DNA of 64,000 bases from Anisus vortex (lineage: Eukaryota > Mollusca > Gastropoda > Planorbidae), in assembly GCA_949126835.1 (NCBI GenBank), contig OX421500.1, positions 28,871,991-28,935,990 of the forward strand, read 5' to 3'. The translations under genes and the position numbers were made by a program. How positions within the stretch are numbered: position 1 is the first letter of the stretch; each line of letters opens with the position of its first letter. This document shows positions 1-10,879 of the stretch, piece by piece. The notes under the pieces are model-generated. The model saw only the letters and a list, made by a program, of their open reading frames with translations, was not told where the DNA came from and made no database searches.

Positions 1-2088
1 CGGAAAAGGTTCCGTCAGTACACAATGTCCCCTTACCAAACACACTTAGACTTCCTTAGAGCAGAAGAAAAGTTAATGGATCAGTGGATAAAATCCAGAA
101 ATATCTCCACCTTAAAAGAAATGAAAGATATCATTCTGTTAGAGGATTTTATTAATAAAGTGAGGCCGGATATAAGAATGTATTTATCCGAGCGTGATAT
201 CACTGACCCACATAAGGCTGCTGATTTAGCTGAACAGTACGCACTGTGTCATAGGACAGCTGGTGAAAAGAATGTTAATAGGCCACAACGGCAAGCAGAA
301 AACACACAAAAACATCGTGAAAAAGAGCATTTTGTGAAACAAAATGATGTGAATAAGAAACCTGTCAACAAAAACGTCCGATGTACTTTTTGTAAAAGAA
401 CAGGACATAGCATCGAAGACTGTTGGAGTATACGAAGCGACAAAAGACCTAACAAAGTGGTCATGTGTGCAAGCCATAAACCAATACAGAATGTACAAGA
501 AAGCGAAAATACAAACGAACTGAATTCGAAGAAAGATTATTCTAAACCAGAAACACTGAGGGTGGATTTGCCTGAGAGCAAAAGTCAGAAGGTAGAGAAA
601 TCTACAACTGAAGATAATGAGGATAAATATCCTGATTATAAATACAGAATGGCTACTATTGGATTAATTGTCCAAGTTCACAGAGACGAAAAAGTAGACC
701 AAAGTATTTTTGACTCGAACAAGAGTCTGAAGTCATCGAAAGATGAAACAACACCCGAAAGTCATGGTCAAGGGAAGAATAAAATTGACACAGAGACCCT
801 GTGCAGTTTTCAACCGTTCATTAGTGAAGGTTGTGTGGCCTTACAAAAGGAAGGACCACTGAAGTCCGTAAAAATATTACGAGACACAGGAGCATCATTA
901 ACACTGCTGCTTAAAGATGTATTACCATTGAATGTGAATACATTGACAGGACAGACTGTCCTATTGAGAGGTTTTGAATGGAAAGAAGAAATACCTCTAC
1001 ATAGGATATACCTATCATCTGACTTGGTGACAGGATATGTGACAGTTGGAGTAATATCAAAACTTCCTGTTGAGGGCATATCTGTTATCCTAGCAAATGA
1101 TTTGGCGAAAGGGAGGGTGAGACCTGAACTGATTGTGAAGGAAAATCCAGACCCTAGTCCTATGGTGGAGACAGGAAAAGAAAAAGAACTTTATCCTGTA
1201 GGTGATGTCATAAATGGTATGACACCACAGAAAAAGAAAGAAGAAATTCTCTCACAAGAAAAGGAAAAGAAAGAAGAAATTCTCCCACGAGAGAAGAAAG
1301 AGGAAGAAGAAGTGGAACGTGATACTACTATTTTCTCCATGATTGAAGATTGTCCGAAAGGAAATGATCAATCAAAGAAGTCATCACAAAATGAATTTAT
1401 TGCTGAGCAAAAAGTAGACCCAGAGTTGCTACCGTTGCATGAGAAAGCTGTCGACGAGAAAGAAACTACTGCTAATGATGTCTATGAACATATAGACCAC
1501 AGCATGAACAAACAACAATGCAAACCTGCAGTTGCCGGTACAGATGAAGATTGGAGGAGCATCACTGAAGAAACGAGTGCGGAGAGCTGGACCGAAACTA
1601 TCAAAAGCTATGGGTTACCACAATCCATACCGACAGATCGAAGGACCAACTTCGCCCCGGAACTCTTCAATCCAGTCCTAAAGAACTTATGCCTGGAGCA
1701 GGAGATGTCAACTGAATCCCATCCGGAAAGTCAAGGAGCCTATGGACCAATCTTTGGACCCACTGTCCGAGGACCACTCAAACTACTTCCAGAGGAATGG
1801 CAGACCGAATTGGACCTCCTTGGGCTGAGCAAGTACCTAGATAAGTACATAAATTTTTTGTCTGACATAACTGTTTTTGTTAGAAAAAAATTGTACACTG
1901 CTCACATGCAGATGCCATTGTTGTGTGATGAAAGAAAGGCAAATATATTATATCATTTGAAAATGATAAAGCCTTACCTTCTGAAAACAATTGGAATAAG
2001 CTTGATGTTGTTAACATTGTTACTCTTATTTGTAAAATTTATGCCTGGAGTACAGGATGAATTGAATGACAAATTCACTGATAGTTAG
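1..2088 (+). CDS. Gypsy-type gag-protease polyprotein with broken integrase remnant, 5' partial
   Basis: The frame is open from base 1, so the true start lies outside the window; the first ATG inside is at 25 (687 aa from there). Residue numbers count from that ATG. Residues 1-80 look like the C-terminal part of a retrotransposon gag. A CCHC zinc knuckle follows (C120, C123, H128, C133), then a charged linker and a retropepsin-like protease with the catalytic motif RDTGAS (D287). Reverse transcriptase and RNase H are absent. At about 530-575 there is a scrap of integrase core (TDRRTNF, D538; HPESQG). The usual TDRG reads TDRR, and the expected catalytic Glu about 35 residues after D538 is Gly574, so this integrase should be inactive. 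The end has a basic segment and a hydrophobic helix (655-674). Reading: an internally deleted, non-autonomous Ty3/Gypsy element whose frame is still open. Domestication is possible but unproven. Confidence 0.8.
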   Translation, partial: RKRFRQYTMSPYQTHLDFLRAEEKLMDQWIKSRNISTLKEMKDIILLEDFINKVRPDIRMYLSERDITDPHKAADLAEQYALCHRTAGEKNVNRPQRQAENTQKHREKEHFVKQNDVNKKPVNKNVRCTFCKRTGHSIEDCWSIRSDKRPNKVVMCASHKPIQNVQESENTNELNSKKDYSKPETLRVDLPESKSQKVEKSTTEDNEDKYPDYKYRMATIGLIVQVHRDEKVDQSIFDSNKSLKSSKDETTPESHGQGKNKIDTETLCSFQPFISEGCVALQKEGPLKSVKILRDTGASLTLLLKDVLPLNVNTLTGQTVLLRGFEWKEEIPLHRIYLSSDLVTGYVTVGVISKLPVEGISVILANDLAKGRVRPELIVKENPDPSPMVETGKEKELYPVGDVINGMTPQKKKEEILSQEKEKKEEILPREKKEEEEVERDTTIFSMIEDCPKGNDQSKKSSQNEFIAEQKVDPELLPLHEKAVDEKETTANDVYEHIDHSMNKQQCKPAVAGTDEDWRSITEETSAESWTETIKSYGLPQSIPTDRRTNFAPELFNPVLKNLCLEQEMSTESHPESQGAYGPIFGPTVRGPLKLLPEEWQTELDLLGLSKYLDKYINFLSDITVFVRKKLYTAHMQMPLLCDERKANILYHLKMIKPYLLKTIGISLMLLTLLLLFVKFMPGVQDELNDKFTDS

Positions 2089-3578
2089 TTACCAAACTTA
2101 CTATTTTAAAACTAAATCCCTTACTTGTGAAGAAAAAGGAATGAGTAAAAGTATTGTTAGAGTAAATATCATTATAGTGTGATATTTCTAAACAAACTTG
2201 TTAGGTTGAGCATTTAAAATAATTGCTATAAGAGAAAAAGATCAGTTTTATCCGCAGAATTGGTTTCTAAATCAGAGGACATTATAAATGTGGACTGATT
2301 ATAAGATATGTTTGAGAGTCTCTGGAAATGATAATTGAAACATTTGGCAGAGAGGATAATTTGATTGAAAAAGATGTAAATGGTTTTAAGAAAAGAGAAT
2401 TTTCTATCACTAAAGTATTGAGAAATGTTTTATGATTGTACTATGGATTTATTTTATCATGTACTGTTGTTGAAATATTGCACTGAGTCAAGATGCAAAT
2501 TTCTTCTATGTGAATTTATTCATTTATTATATTATCATTGAATGTATGATAATGAAGGGTAAAAATAGTTGCTGCGAGACAGAACTATGACTAACAAGAT
2601 TCCAAGAAATGTATTATATATGATTTTTCACTTTTAGGATACTGTTACATGAAAAGCAGACCAAAAGTAGAAACTAATAAAACTTATCCTTGTTTTGTAT
2701 AAATTTAGGATATGTGCCACTGACTTGACACTGTAAACCAGACTGGTTGAGAATGTCATGGTTGAGAATTTATAATGTTGACACACCAATGTTCAACTAA
2801 TGTATGATTAATTAAGGATTTCATGTCAAGATTGTAAAACTAATCTATATTTTTTCTGTATTAGTTAAAATAGATTGAATGAATTGTATTGACAAGCAAA
2901 AGAATGGGTAGACCTGAACACTGTGGAAGTAACAGGAACCTAGAACCTATGAATAAAACCTTTATGGAAAATGGAAAAGAGCAATGTACACCACTGAAAA
3001 GATTGGAAATGGAATGTTTTACCACAACAGTCAAACCAGCAGTTGTTTTGTACATAAATTGTTACATTGATTTCTCTCTGAAAAAAATTAATAGTAGCCT
3101 ATGCTTAACTCTTTTCCACTTCAATAATATTGTATTTGAAATGTCTTTAATGTAATCTAAAGAAAATAATTACTTACTGTTTAGTAATAAGATTGTATGA
3201 AGATGATAACTTGCTTTAATTGATAGTTAATTAAGTAAATTAACCAATTTGTTTCAAGTAAATCCATGATTGTCTGAATGTTTCAATTTAAAACTGCTGT
3301 GAACTCTTTTAAAAAGAAAATAATGACGTCGAAAGGTCATGGTAAAATGAAAGATTGAAATATTTTTAATGAAATTGTCTATAAACTATTTTAATTCTGG
3401 AACAGACTATGTTAAATTTCCTTAAACTAACATAAATGAATTTAATTTTGAGATAATGGTTGTTAAATAATGCTCGTTTAATACGATAACTATTTAGTCG
3501 CGTAGTAATTTTTTTTTTACCTAGGCTGTGATGAGGTAAATTTGCATAGCGATGTCAACATTGTTAAAATCAATTGAG

Positions 3579-3613
<35 letters not shown>

Positions 3614-4236
3614 CGGAATTGACCTCAATTTCTGTGTCGCGTCACAGACAGTTGTCTAATGTTGTCCAGCCTACAAACATGAAAAAAAAATACTGTCTAC
3701 ACGAGCAATAATTTTTGTAACGTGTAATTAGGTCAGGTCTAGTAGTATTTTTTCATCAAGAGCGTTTGGGTTTTTTTTCTCCTTATGAAAAAAATAAGTC
3801 GTGTCTGAATAGACATTAAGTGATTTTTTCTTTTGTTGTATAATTACAAATTGTAAAAGATATTAGTTTATAATTAAATGGACGAGAGAGTTTTTATTAA
3901 CGTGGAATGTTCATGTAATAGAAATTATTAACTTGTATTATATTATATCTATTAAGAATGATTATGTATTTTTCTTGTATACAAGATTTAGATAAACAAT
4001 TTAATTGTCCATTGTTTTGAATTAAAAATTGAATGATTGAATGACTGTAGTTAAGCCATTTGATAAGATGAACTTATATTGCATATATTATAGGTTATTA
4101 TTATCAGTTCGATTGAATTATTGGGATAGCCAATTGAACTGTATGGTTTTTCCCGGAATATTTTCTTTTATAATTATTCCTTAAAATTAACATTTTTCGT
4201 ATGGTTAAAATGTAAAGGAAATAATTATAAAGCTTT
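2089..4236 (+). other. Non-coding internal region of the Gypsy-type element
   Basis: About 2.1 kb lie between the end of the gag-protease frame and the polypurine tract. No credible coding frame is visible; the short frames on either strand near 2860-3150 overlap each other and match nothing I recognise. It contains an (AG)n run near 3583-3609 and many T and A runs. Autonomous Gypsy elements usually have little DNA between pol and the 3' LTR, so this is either a long non-coding 3' region of a non-autonomous element or DNA captured by it. Confidence 0.5.
3583..3609. repeat. (AG)n microsatellite
   Basis: A near-perfect AG dinucleotide run inside the non-coding part of the Gypsy-type element. 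Confidence 0.95.
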
Positions 4237-4250
4237 AGAAGGGGGGGGGA
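4237..4250 (+). other. Polypurine tract of the LTR retrotransposon
   Basis: A purine-only run with nine consecutive G lies directly before the TGTTACGAAT start of the LTR. This is the expected position and composition for the plus-strand primer of an LTR retroelement. Confidence 0.7.
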
Positions 4251-4728
4251 TGTTACGAATATCGGTCATAAATGAATGACGTAGTAAGGCATTGACCTCT
4301 TAACAAGTGCGTATCAGAGTCCAAAGCGACCAAGGTTTGACCTTTATGCCCTGAGGGCAGTTTAAAAAAAATAATTCGTTCAAATCCCGTGGAAATTGGA
4401 GGATAATTCTGGATCGTAGTATTCTATAGAGAAAGAGGTTAAAATGCGTATTAAGACCCTGTAGAATCTTCGATGATCGTTTTCTTTGTAAAGTCCCGAC
4501 CTCCTTAAAGTTAGTTCAGTTCGGAAGTTTGTCGAGTGAAGTCGCTATATTCATTTGTATATTGTATGCCATTGTATTGAAACTTATGTTGCCATCAGTT
4601 GATGAAGTTTATTGATCGTTTATATTGAGTCTACAATTTAAATAAAATTGTTTATTCAACAACTGGAGTTGTTTGATCTATCATTGTTGAGAAAGGTGTT
4701 GAAGATAATTATCACGAATATAACTACA
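4251..4728 (+). mobile_element. 3' LTR of the Gypsy-type element
   Basis: The LTR starts with TGTTACGAAT immediately after the polypurine tract and ends near 4728 with CTACA; the last bases resemble a degenerate inverted complement of the start. A polyadenylation signal AATAAA is at 4641-4646. The left LTR is outside the window, so the right border, length and target duplication cannot be verified by pairing. The border could shift by tens of bases. Confidence 0.6.
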
Positions 4729-5019
4729 TTGCTGCATAGACCTGTCAGTCAAGGAACCCCTAGCTTGGGCTACAGATTAGCAGAATCTAGAGACTTCTAA
4801 TAAAGATACAACTATATTCATTGAATCCGATTTAACGAGTCGTAATAATAGTCATTATATCTAAAGGGCCATAACAATATATATATATATATATATCTCG
4901 CCACGATAAAGACCCTCCTGAAATCAACAAAATTGATAATATATTGGTTAAAGCTTGGGTAAATCTTGGTATATATAAAGATAATATATTACAATATTTA
5001 CATTGTATATCAATAGTAA

Positions 5020-5866
5020 ACAATGCCTTTAGAGAATCCAGGGAGGGGATTTACTTGCACACCCGGTCAGACGGAGGGCTTTTTAGATTGTCCAGGCTAA
5101 GGGCAAGGCGAAAAATCCGCAGAAGAACAGTCAAAGACTTGCTGTTCGCGGATGACGCCGCCTTTGTCACACACGCTGAGGAGGAGCTACAATCCTTGAT
5201 GGACCGCTTCTCCAAGACCTGCCAAGATTTTGATCTAAAAATTAGTATAAGGAAGACCAACGTGATGGCTCAAGGAGCTGACCCACCCAACATATACATC
5301 AATTAGATGTTGTTTATCAGTTCACATACCTTGGCTCCACCATCACTACCGATCAATCACTGGACATAGAAATCAGCAGGAGAATTGGCAAGGCTTCCGC
5401 GACTTTATCCAGGCTAACGCAAAGAGTATGGGCCAACAAGATGCTGTCTATTAATACAAAAATAGCTGTCTATCGTGCATGTGTGATCAGCAGTCGCCTG
5501 TACGCCAGCGAAACTTGGACCCTGTACGCATCGCAAGAAAAGAGACGCTCTTCTTTCCACATGCGCTGCCTCAGGCGCATACTTGGGATATCTTGGAAGG
5601 ACCGCATAACAAACAACGAGGTCTTGCAACAGGCTAACATGCCTAGCATGGTCACTCTACTTCGCCAACGACGTCTTCGGTGTCTTGGTCATGTTTCCAG
5701 GATGGAGGATGGGCGAATCCCAAAAGACCTGCTATATGCTGAGCTCGCTGAGGGCAAGAGAGCTACTGGCCGCCCCCAACTCAGGTTCAAGGACGTCTGC
5801 AAACGTGACCTTAAGGCTATAGATGTAGAGGTCGGAAACGGAGAACCTGGCTCAGCACAGAAATAG
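5020..5866 (+). pseudogene. LINE reverse transcriptase, truncated and frameshifted
   Basis: The first part (to about 5296) carries the reverse transcriptase palm motif FADD (in LLFADDAAFVTH) and the segment ending NVMAQGADPP. The reading then shifts frame near 5297-5300 and continues open to 5866 with YQFTYLGSTI, the thumb region YRACVISSRLYASETW, and RCLRRILGISW, which are typical of the C-terminal half of animal non-LTR retrotransposon proteins. A few residues are missing at the shift. Beyond the stop at 5864-5866 another frame encodes the expected C-terminal zinc finger. At least two frame breaks make it a dead copy. Confidence 0.9.
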
Positions 5867-5974
5867 TTGGAGAGGCACCTTACACACCAGTATAAATGCG
5901 GCAGAGGGCAAACTTCGCCTTATGGCGGAGGCTAAACGAGCAGCGAAGAAAAGTAGGCTGCCCCTAACAATCTC

Positions 5975-6090
5975 CAACGGTCCATCTTTCAAGTGCCAGA
6001 GATGCGACAGAGCATGTCTCTTGAGGATAGGTCTCCACAGACACAGTCAATTTTGCAGGGCTGGCCAAATCACAGGAGCGCAAATCTAAT
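5975..6090 (+). pseudogene. C-terminal zinc finger of the same LINE protein, out of frame
   Basis: Translation around 5990-6060 gives FKCQRCDRACLLRIGLHRH followed by a cysteine, the Cys/His finger that commonly ends this kind of LINE protein. It is separated from the thumb region by a further frame disruption after 5866, so it belongs to the same decayed element rather than to a host gene. Confidence 0.75.
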
Positions 6091-6654
6091 CGTCTTTTGA
6101 GACTATGGAGCCAATGATATCAATAGTAGGAGTTAGTATTAGTGCAAACTATTTTTTTAAAGTATTAAAAAAAACCAGTATATTCGCTTTGTTGATATTT
6201 AACTTTCAAGGGATATAATTTGAAACTTTTAAGTCTATATAATGTTACTAAGGTTGTGTCCCTTGTGTCCTTGTCGAACAAATTAATATCCTTTATTAAA
6301 GTATGTGTTATTAAATTTATTTAGTATTTATTTTGTGTAGTTACCTTATACAACGCTTTAAAGAAAATTGTATGTATGTGTTACATAAGTTAAAGGAGGA
6401 ATAATTTCTATTCGCAATACAAAATTAGTTTTGAAAATATAAAGTCCCTTTAGGTGTTATGTTACACTATACTCAATAACTGTGTAAACATTTAAAGATT
6501 ACTAAAAAACAAAAGTGTCATGTCTGACGGCCGTATATAATTTAAAAAAAGAGATGTACAAGTTTCACATACGATTAATCAAGAGTAAAAAGCATTCTTA
6601 AAAGATATGTTTTTTGTTTTTTTATTTTATTTTTTGTACTATTTTTTTTTACTA

Positions 6655-6780
6655 TTTTATTAGTGGTCTAGTGGCAGCGAGTTTCGCTGTAATACCAAAT
6701 TTCCCGGATTCAAAACCTGACCGATGTTAGGATCTTTTTCGTTCCTAACATTCGTAATACGACCCATTCTTCAGACAGAA
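6655..6780 (+). mobile_element. tRNA-derived SINE fragment
   Basis: A tRNA-like head (GGTCTAGTGGCAGCGAGTTTCGCTG as an A-box-like block and CCCGGATTCAAAACC as a degenerate B box) is followed by TTAGGAT and a T run. The paralogous copy at 54405 keeps a longer body, so this copy has an internal deletion of roughly 190 bp after the head. Confidence 0.65.
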
Positions 6781-6877
6781 ATATTACAATTTTTTCTTAA
6801 AAATAGAGTGATATTTTCGTAAATAATAAATGAGGTATTTTCAAGAATAAAGCTTAACCTTAGCTTACATCATGGTA

Positions 6878-7110
6878 GTACGGTGGCCGTGCGGCAGCGC
6901 GTTCGGCTGTCGTACCTAAGGTCCTGGGTTCGAATCCAGGTGCAGGTTAGGATTTTTTCCGTATCTGGGGCGCTGATGGGTACCCGACCTTAGTTTGGGT
7001 AAAGTAAAGGCATTTTGCTGACCACACAATGAACACAAAAACTGGTGGCCGCTGCTTCACTAGACCTATGGACCAACTTGGTCCGACGAGTACTTTAATA
7101 ATACATCTTA
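6878..7110 (+). mobile_element. tRNA-derived SINE, near complete
   Basis: The head has GTGGCCGTGCGGCAGCGCG (A-box region) and GGTTCGAATCC, a perfect RNA polymerase III B box. The body holds a central block with GATGGGTACCCGACCTTAG and TAAAGTAAAGG, shared with four other SINEs in the window. It ends near TTGGTCCGACGAGTAC. It is not a functional tRNA: no acceptor stem closes behind the B box. The paralogue at 54815 is interrupted by a solo LTR. Confidence 0.85.
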
Positions 7111-9135
7111 ACCAATACTCCTTTAATACACCAATTCCGAGTTTCGCTCCAGTTGCCATTTACCTTTCTTTAAGTTGGCGCTAGGTATTGTAGGCCACGG
7201 AAGTTGGTAAACGCTCGGTCTGTATTTCTTATTTTTCTTACTTGTATTTACATTTGAAGCATTTCCCTAAACTACTTTAGAGACACGCGCTAGACTTAAT
7301 TATTCTTGTAATAAAAGTAATAGACATTTAATTCAACGAATATCGGGTGTCACCTAATTGCTTTCATTATATATCATTACACAAATAAAGTCATTATTTA
7401 ACAAAATAATAGCTTGTCTCGTTATTGGCATCTTTGTTTTCTAAAATACTTCTCATTTAATTGACAATGAACGTATAATTATTTCATTGTTTCCTTTTTT
7501 TTTCTTATTAAACAAATACAGTAACATTCTTCATATTGCAATGTTTCATTTAGCTTTTTTTCAGTTATTGCATAAATTCTATTGCATAAAGTAAGAAATA
7601 AGAGTAGATATTTTTTTTTATTGAACTCATTTTATCAATGACCTTCAATGTTCTCAATATACTATTACCTAATGTATTTGATTGATCTAAGTTTGGTCAT
7701 AAAACAGGGGCACAAAGACAATATATAATAAATAATGTTAGAATGTATCTAGACTATTATTATTATTTTAGATGCTGTGGTGTATGAGGATGATGTTAGA
7801 ACTAATTAATTACATTGTTTTTTTTTTAGTTGTAAATGATGGTCAGATTCTTTTGTTGACCCTGGGCGATCCTTGTCCATTTTGATCGACAGTTAGACTG
7901 CTTCTTGTGTTTTTATTAAATGTGTTTTTATATTGACTGGTAATGTATTTTTTCGTTGCAATTTTTACTAAACTAATCCTTGCAAGTTCTTGCAAACTTC
8001 GGAATTAATGTTAAGTAAAGTATAAAGATAAAAGAAGAACGTATACAATAAAGAACCTGTCCAGCGTTTAAAATCAAGTTATGGGCATTAGCCCCCATGT
8101 GAAAGGTTGCTATGTCAAATAGCCAAATACCTTCAATTATTCTATTTGGTACCAACACAATAAATATTAAATATGTCGATATAATTAAACTTGTCTTCGC
8201 TGATCTTATTTCTTTTCTTCTTTTTCTTTTGAAATATTTGAAATATTTTGAATGTTTTTTGACGATTTTATTAAAGCCAGAATAGTCATTGCTGAGCAGA
8301 ACCGTAATACAGTAACAGGAATAGCCATTGAAATAATATGTATGCAAATGCTAAAATAAACGCGTTTTAAAGAGTCGTAATTTTAATTATACAATTTTGT
8401 AGGATATATCTTAATTACCGTGACGTTAAGCCCCAGGCTGGCACTAGGACAAGTGGTTAGCATGTCGAGACATAAATCATTGATACTAATCATAGTCTTA
8501 TTTAATGCTTTTTTTTGTAAAAAAAAATAAAAATAGTTGCCGGTACTCAGTGATGAATTGCCTAACTTTTAAAGCAGTTTTGCATTTTATATTTTAATTC
8601 TTATTGCTCGCAATTTTAAAAAAATTCAATTTTAACAAATTAATAATATAATAAATTAATAATAAACGTTAAAATACAAGAAAAGTTATACTTTTTTACC
8701 ACATTGAAAAATTTCCGGTACGCCGTACCGGTGCGTACCGTCACAAAAAAAAGCACTGGTCTTATTATAGATACGGAATTTCCCAATATGACAAGGGGTT
8801 TATAGTTTTAGCAATTACGAACTTTTGTGAATACTTACATTTGTTTAAAAAAACTGCATTAAAATACAATTATATTTTCCAAATAAAACGATAATAACGC
8901 TCAAGAGTGTCATGATGATGTTGAAAAAAAACTCATCTCTATTAAGTTAATGTATGTAAATAACAATACGAATAAATACATATTTTTGTTTAGTATTTTA
9001 TAGAATGATACAAATGATTGCGTTTTACACTATATATTTACAATATGTTATATGTGTTATAAAAACCAGGTTTTAATTTTATAATTACAGTATATTATAT
9101 TTTTGATTACATTTATAGATCGCACAGTTTTATGC

Positions 9136-9168
<33 letters not shown>

Positions 9169-9831
9169 TTTGTATAGCGCTGCCAACAAACATAATGTGA
9201 GCTCAAAGCGCGTTTAACATACAACTAAGAATACGGATATTTCCCTAGGCCAGGTGACAGAGCTAAATTGATGATTAAAAAAGACAAAACAAATAAATGT
9301 AGTATTAACCGACCCAACCCATAAATAAGACAGTAAGTTTCTAAAGCATGTTAATTGTTAATAAAATATTAAGTAGAGAGAAAATTACCCTTTATTTTTA
9401 TTAGAAATCATTTACGTGGACATTATTATTCTAACAAAGGCATTCTAAATATATAGAGAAAAATTTAACCCACGTATACAGACAGAAACATAATTATAAT
9501 AGACGTTTACTATGAATAAAGTAAAAGCAATTGTATAAATTATGATCAACTTTTTATTTGTATAGTAATGGATAACAAAAAAAGTTTCATTATGCAAAAA
9601 GTACAACAAATAAAAAAGAACACCATGTAAATAATATGGAATGTCAGTTCGAAAAGAATGTACATTCTTGTTCAAATTACCAAAAATTAGATTGTATACG
9701 TATTTACATATGAGGTCATACATATTTACATACTAAATTAAGCTAACAAAACCTTGAATGTATGTATGCATTAAAAAAGAAATATTAGTTTGCGTATAAA
9801 TTTATATTTTTTTACATATATATGATGCTTG
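7110..9831. other. Intergenic AT-rich region of the left duplication
   Basis: No gene is supported. The segments 7110-7950 and 8935-9830 match 55900-56820 and 56900-57600; 7950-8935 is absent from the right copy and is therefore an insertion here or a loss there. The inserted part contains a short perfect hairpin (GGTAC-GCC-GTACC at 8717-8729) and a kB-like site at 8775-8784. An (AAT)n run at 9139-9168 is followed by a GC-richer block (GCGCTGCC, CTCAAAGCGC) that resembles the end of a short retroelement. Confidence 0.6.
9139..9168. repeat. (AAT)n microsatellite
   Basis: About ten consecutive AAT units. It adjoins a GC-richer sequence and may be the simple-repeat tail of a minus-strand short interspersed element. 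Confidence 0.9.
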
Positions 9832-10576
9832 TGTCACATATTGGTAGTTCCAAATATTGAAACACACATTACTTATTCCCTCTCTCTCTCTCTCTCTCTA
9901 CGCGAGTATTGTGGGCGGGGCCTAAGTTTTCCATTTCCTTGACTTTTAGTAACGAATGCTAAAGATTCTTAGTAATCTTGGGATTCCACGTTTATGCCGA
10001 CCTCAAATTCTCGGAATGGCTAGGAATAGTTTATTATTTCTGTACAGGGGAGTTCCTATAATTTTTATTATGAGTTTTGTAATGATACCATTATTTTCAC
10101 CCTCCTAGTAATAGGTCTGTTCCCCGCACTACTACGCGAGTATCTAATGATTCGCGTTGTCTTAAAAAAGCAGCCAGTTTCTGCAGTTTTGCAGAGAGTT
10201 AGTTTTGTAGATACTTTTCTTTGAGCTTGTTATGGACGCTTGTGTTGGCACTATTCTATTATCGCTGTAAATACTACACCTATTGTATATACTTTACCAC
10301 CAGAATTAAATTATCAACAACATTTACACTGAAGCTTCTTCGTCAAGTTACTATTCTATTTTGTTGTTTACATTACTATGATATATTTATTTACAACTAC
10401 AACGTCAAGGAAAGGAACTGTTAGAACACAAATCCTGAGTTTGTGTCCATGACCATAAGGAGAGTTCGTGTAATACTAAAATATAAATAATAATAACCAA
10501 AATCTACCCTAGGACGAACGAGAATTATCAACGATATCTACACGGCTCTGACCACAAGGGGATTGAGGACGTAACA
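9832..10576 (+). mobile_element. Solo LTR, plus orientation
   Basis: The element runs from TGTCACATATTGG to GAGGACGTAACA (745 bp) and has a 4-bp flanking near-duplication (CTTG at 9828-9831, TTTG at 10577-10580). The same sequence occurs in reverse complement at 55160-55873. The corresponding point in the right duplication (about 57600) has no insertion, so it arrived after the duplication. No internal coding region remains. It contains a CT run near 9881-9898, which matches a GA run in the other copy. Confidence 0.9.
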
Positions 10577-10879
10577 TTTGGTTGTGAAATAATTATACAA
10601 CATTTTATTTAAACATATATTATCCCATTTGAAAGGCAACGAACATTTATATTAGAGTGCCAAGTAAAATAATTTAGATAATATCTAAATTATTATTATT
10701 ATTTTATTCATAATTTTTTTTTTTCTTACAAATGTGTACATATTTTTATATTGTTAGTTAAATTTATGTTTTTAGGGGTTTTGTTTGCCTCTTTTAGAGG
10801 ACAATGTTTTAGATTTCATTTCATCTTTAAACATCGACGTTCTCCCAGTACAAACATTTTAACTTCTTTAAAATCATCA

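Larger units (their letters stand above)
5019..6116 (+). mobile_element. 5'-truncated LINE (non-LTR retrotransposon) insertion with 12-bp target duplication
   Basis: The element is flanked by identical 12-bp copies of ATATCAATAGTA (5007-5018 and 6117-6128). The paralogous locus near 53770 holds the uninterrupted site with one base difference, so this is a post-duplication insertion. It encodes only the C-terminal half of a reverse transcriptase protein, as expected for 5' truncation. No poly-A tail is visible; the 3' end reads GAGCCAATG before the duplication. Clade was not assigned. Confidence 0.92.

Noticed and set aside
226..498. Minus-strand frames of 90 and 71 aa
   Set aside because: They are antisense to the retrotransposon gag frame.
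6878..6950. A functional tRNA gene
   Set aside because: A and B boxes are present, but the arms do not close and the sequence continues into a SINE body.
7973..8347. A 124-aa minus-strand frame
   Set aside because: It is low in complexity with no recognisable domain and lies in a segment missing from the paralogous copy. A real gene cannot be excluded, but nothing supports one.
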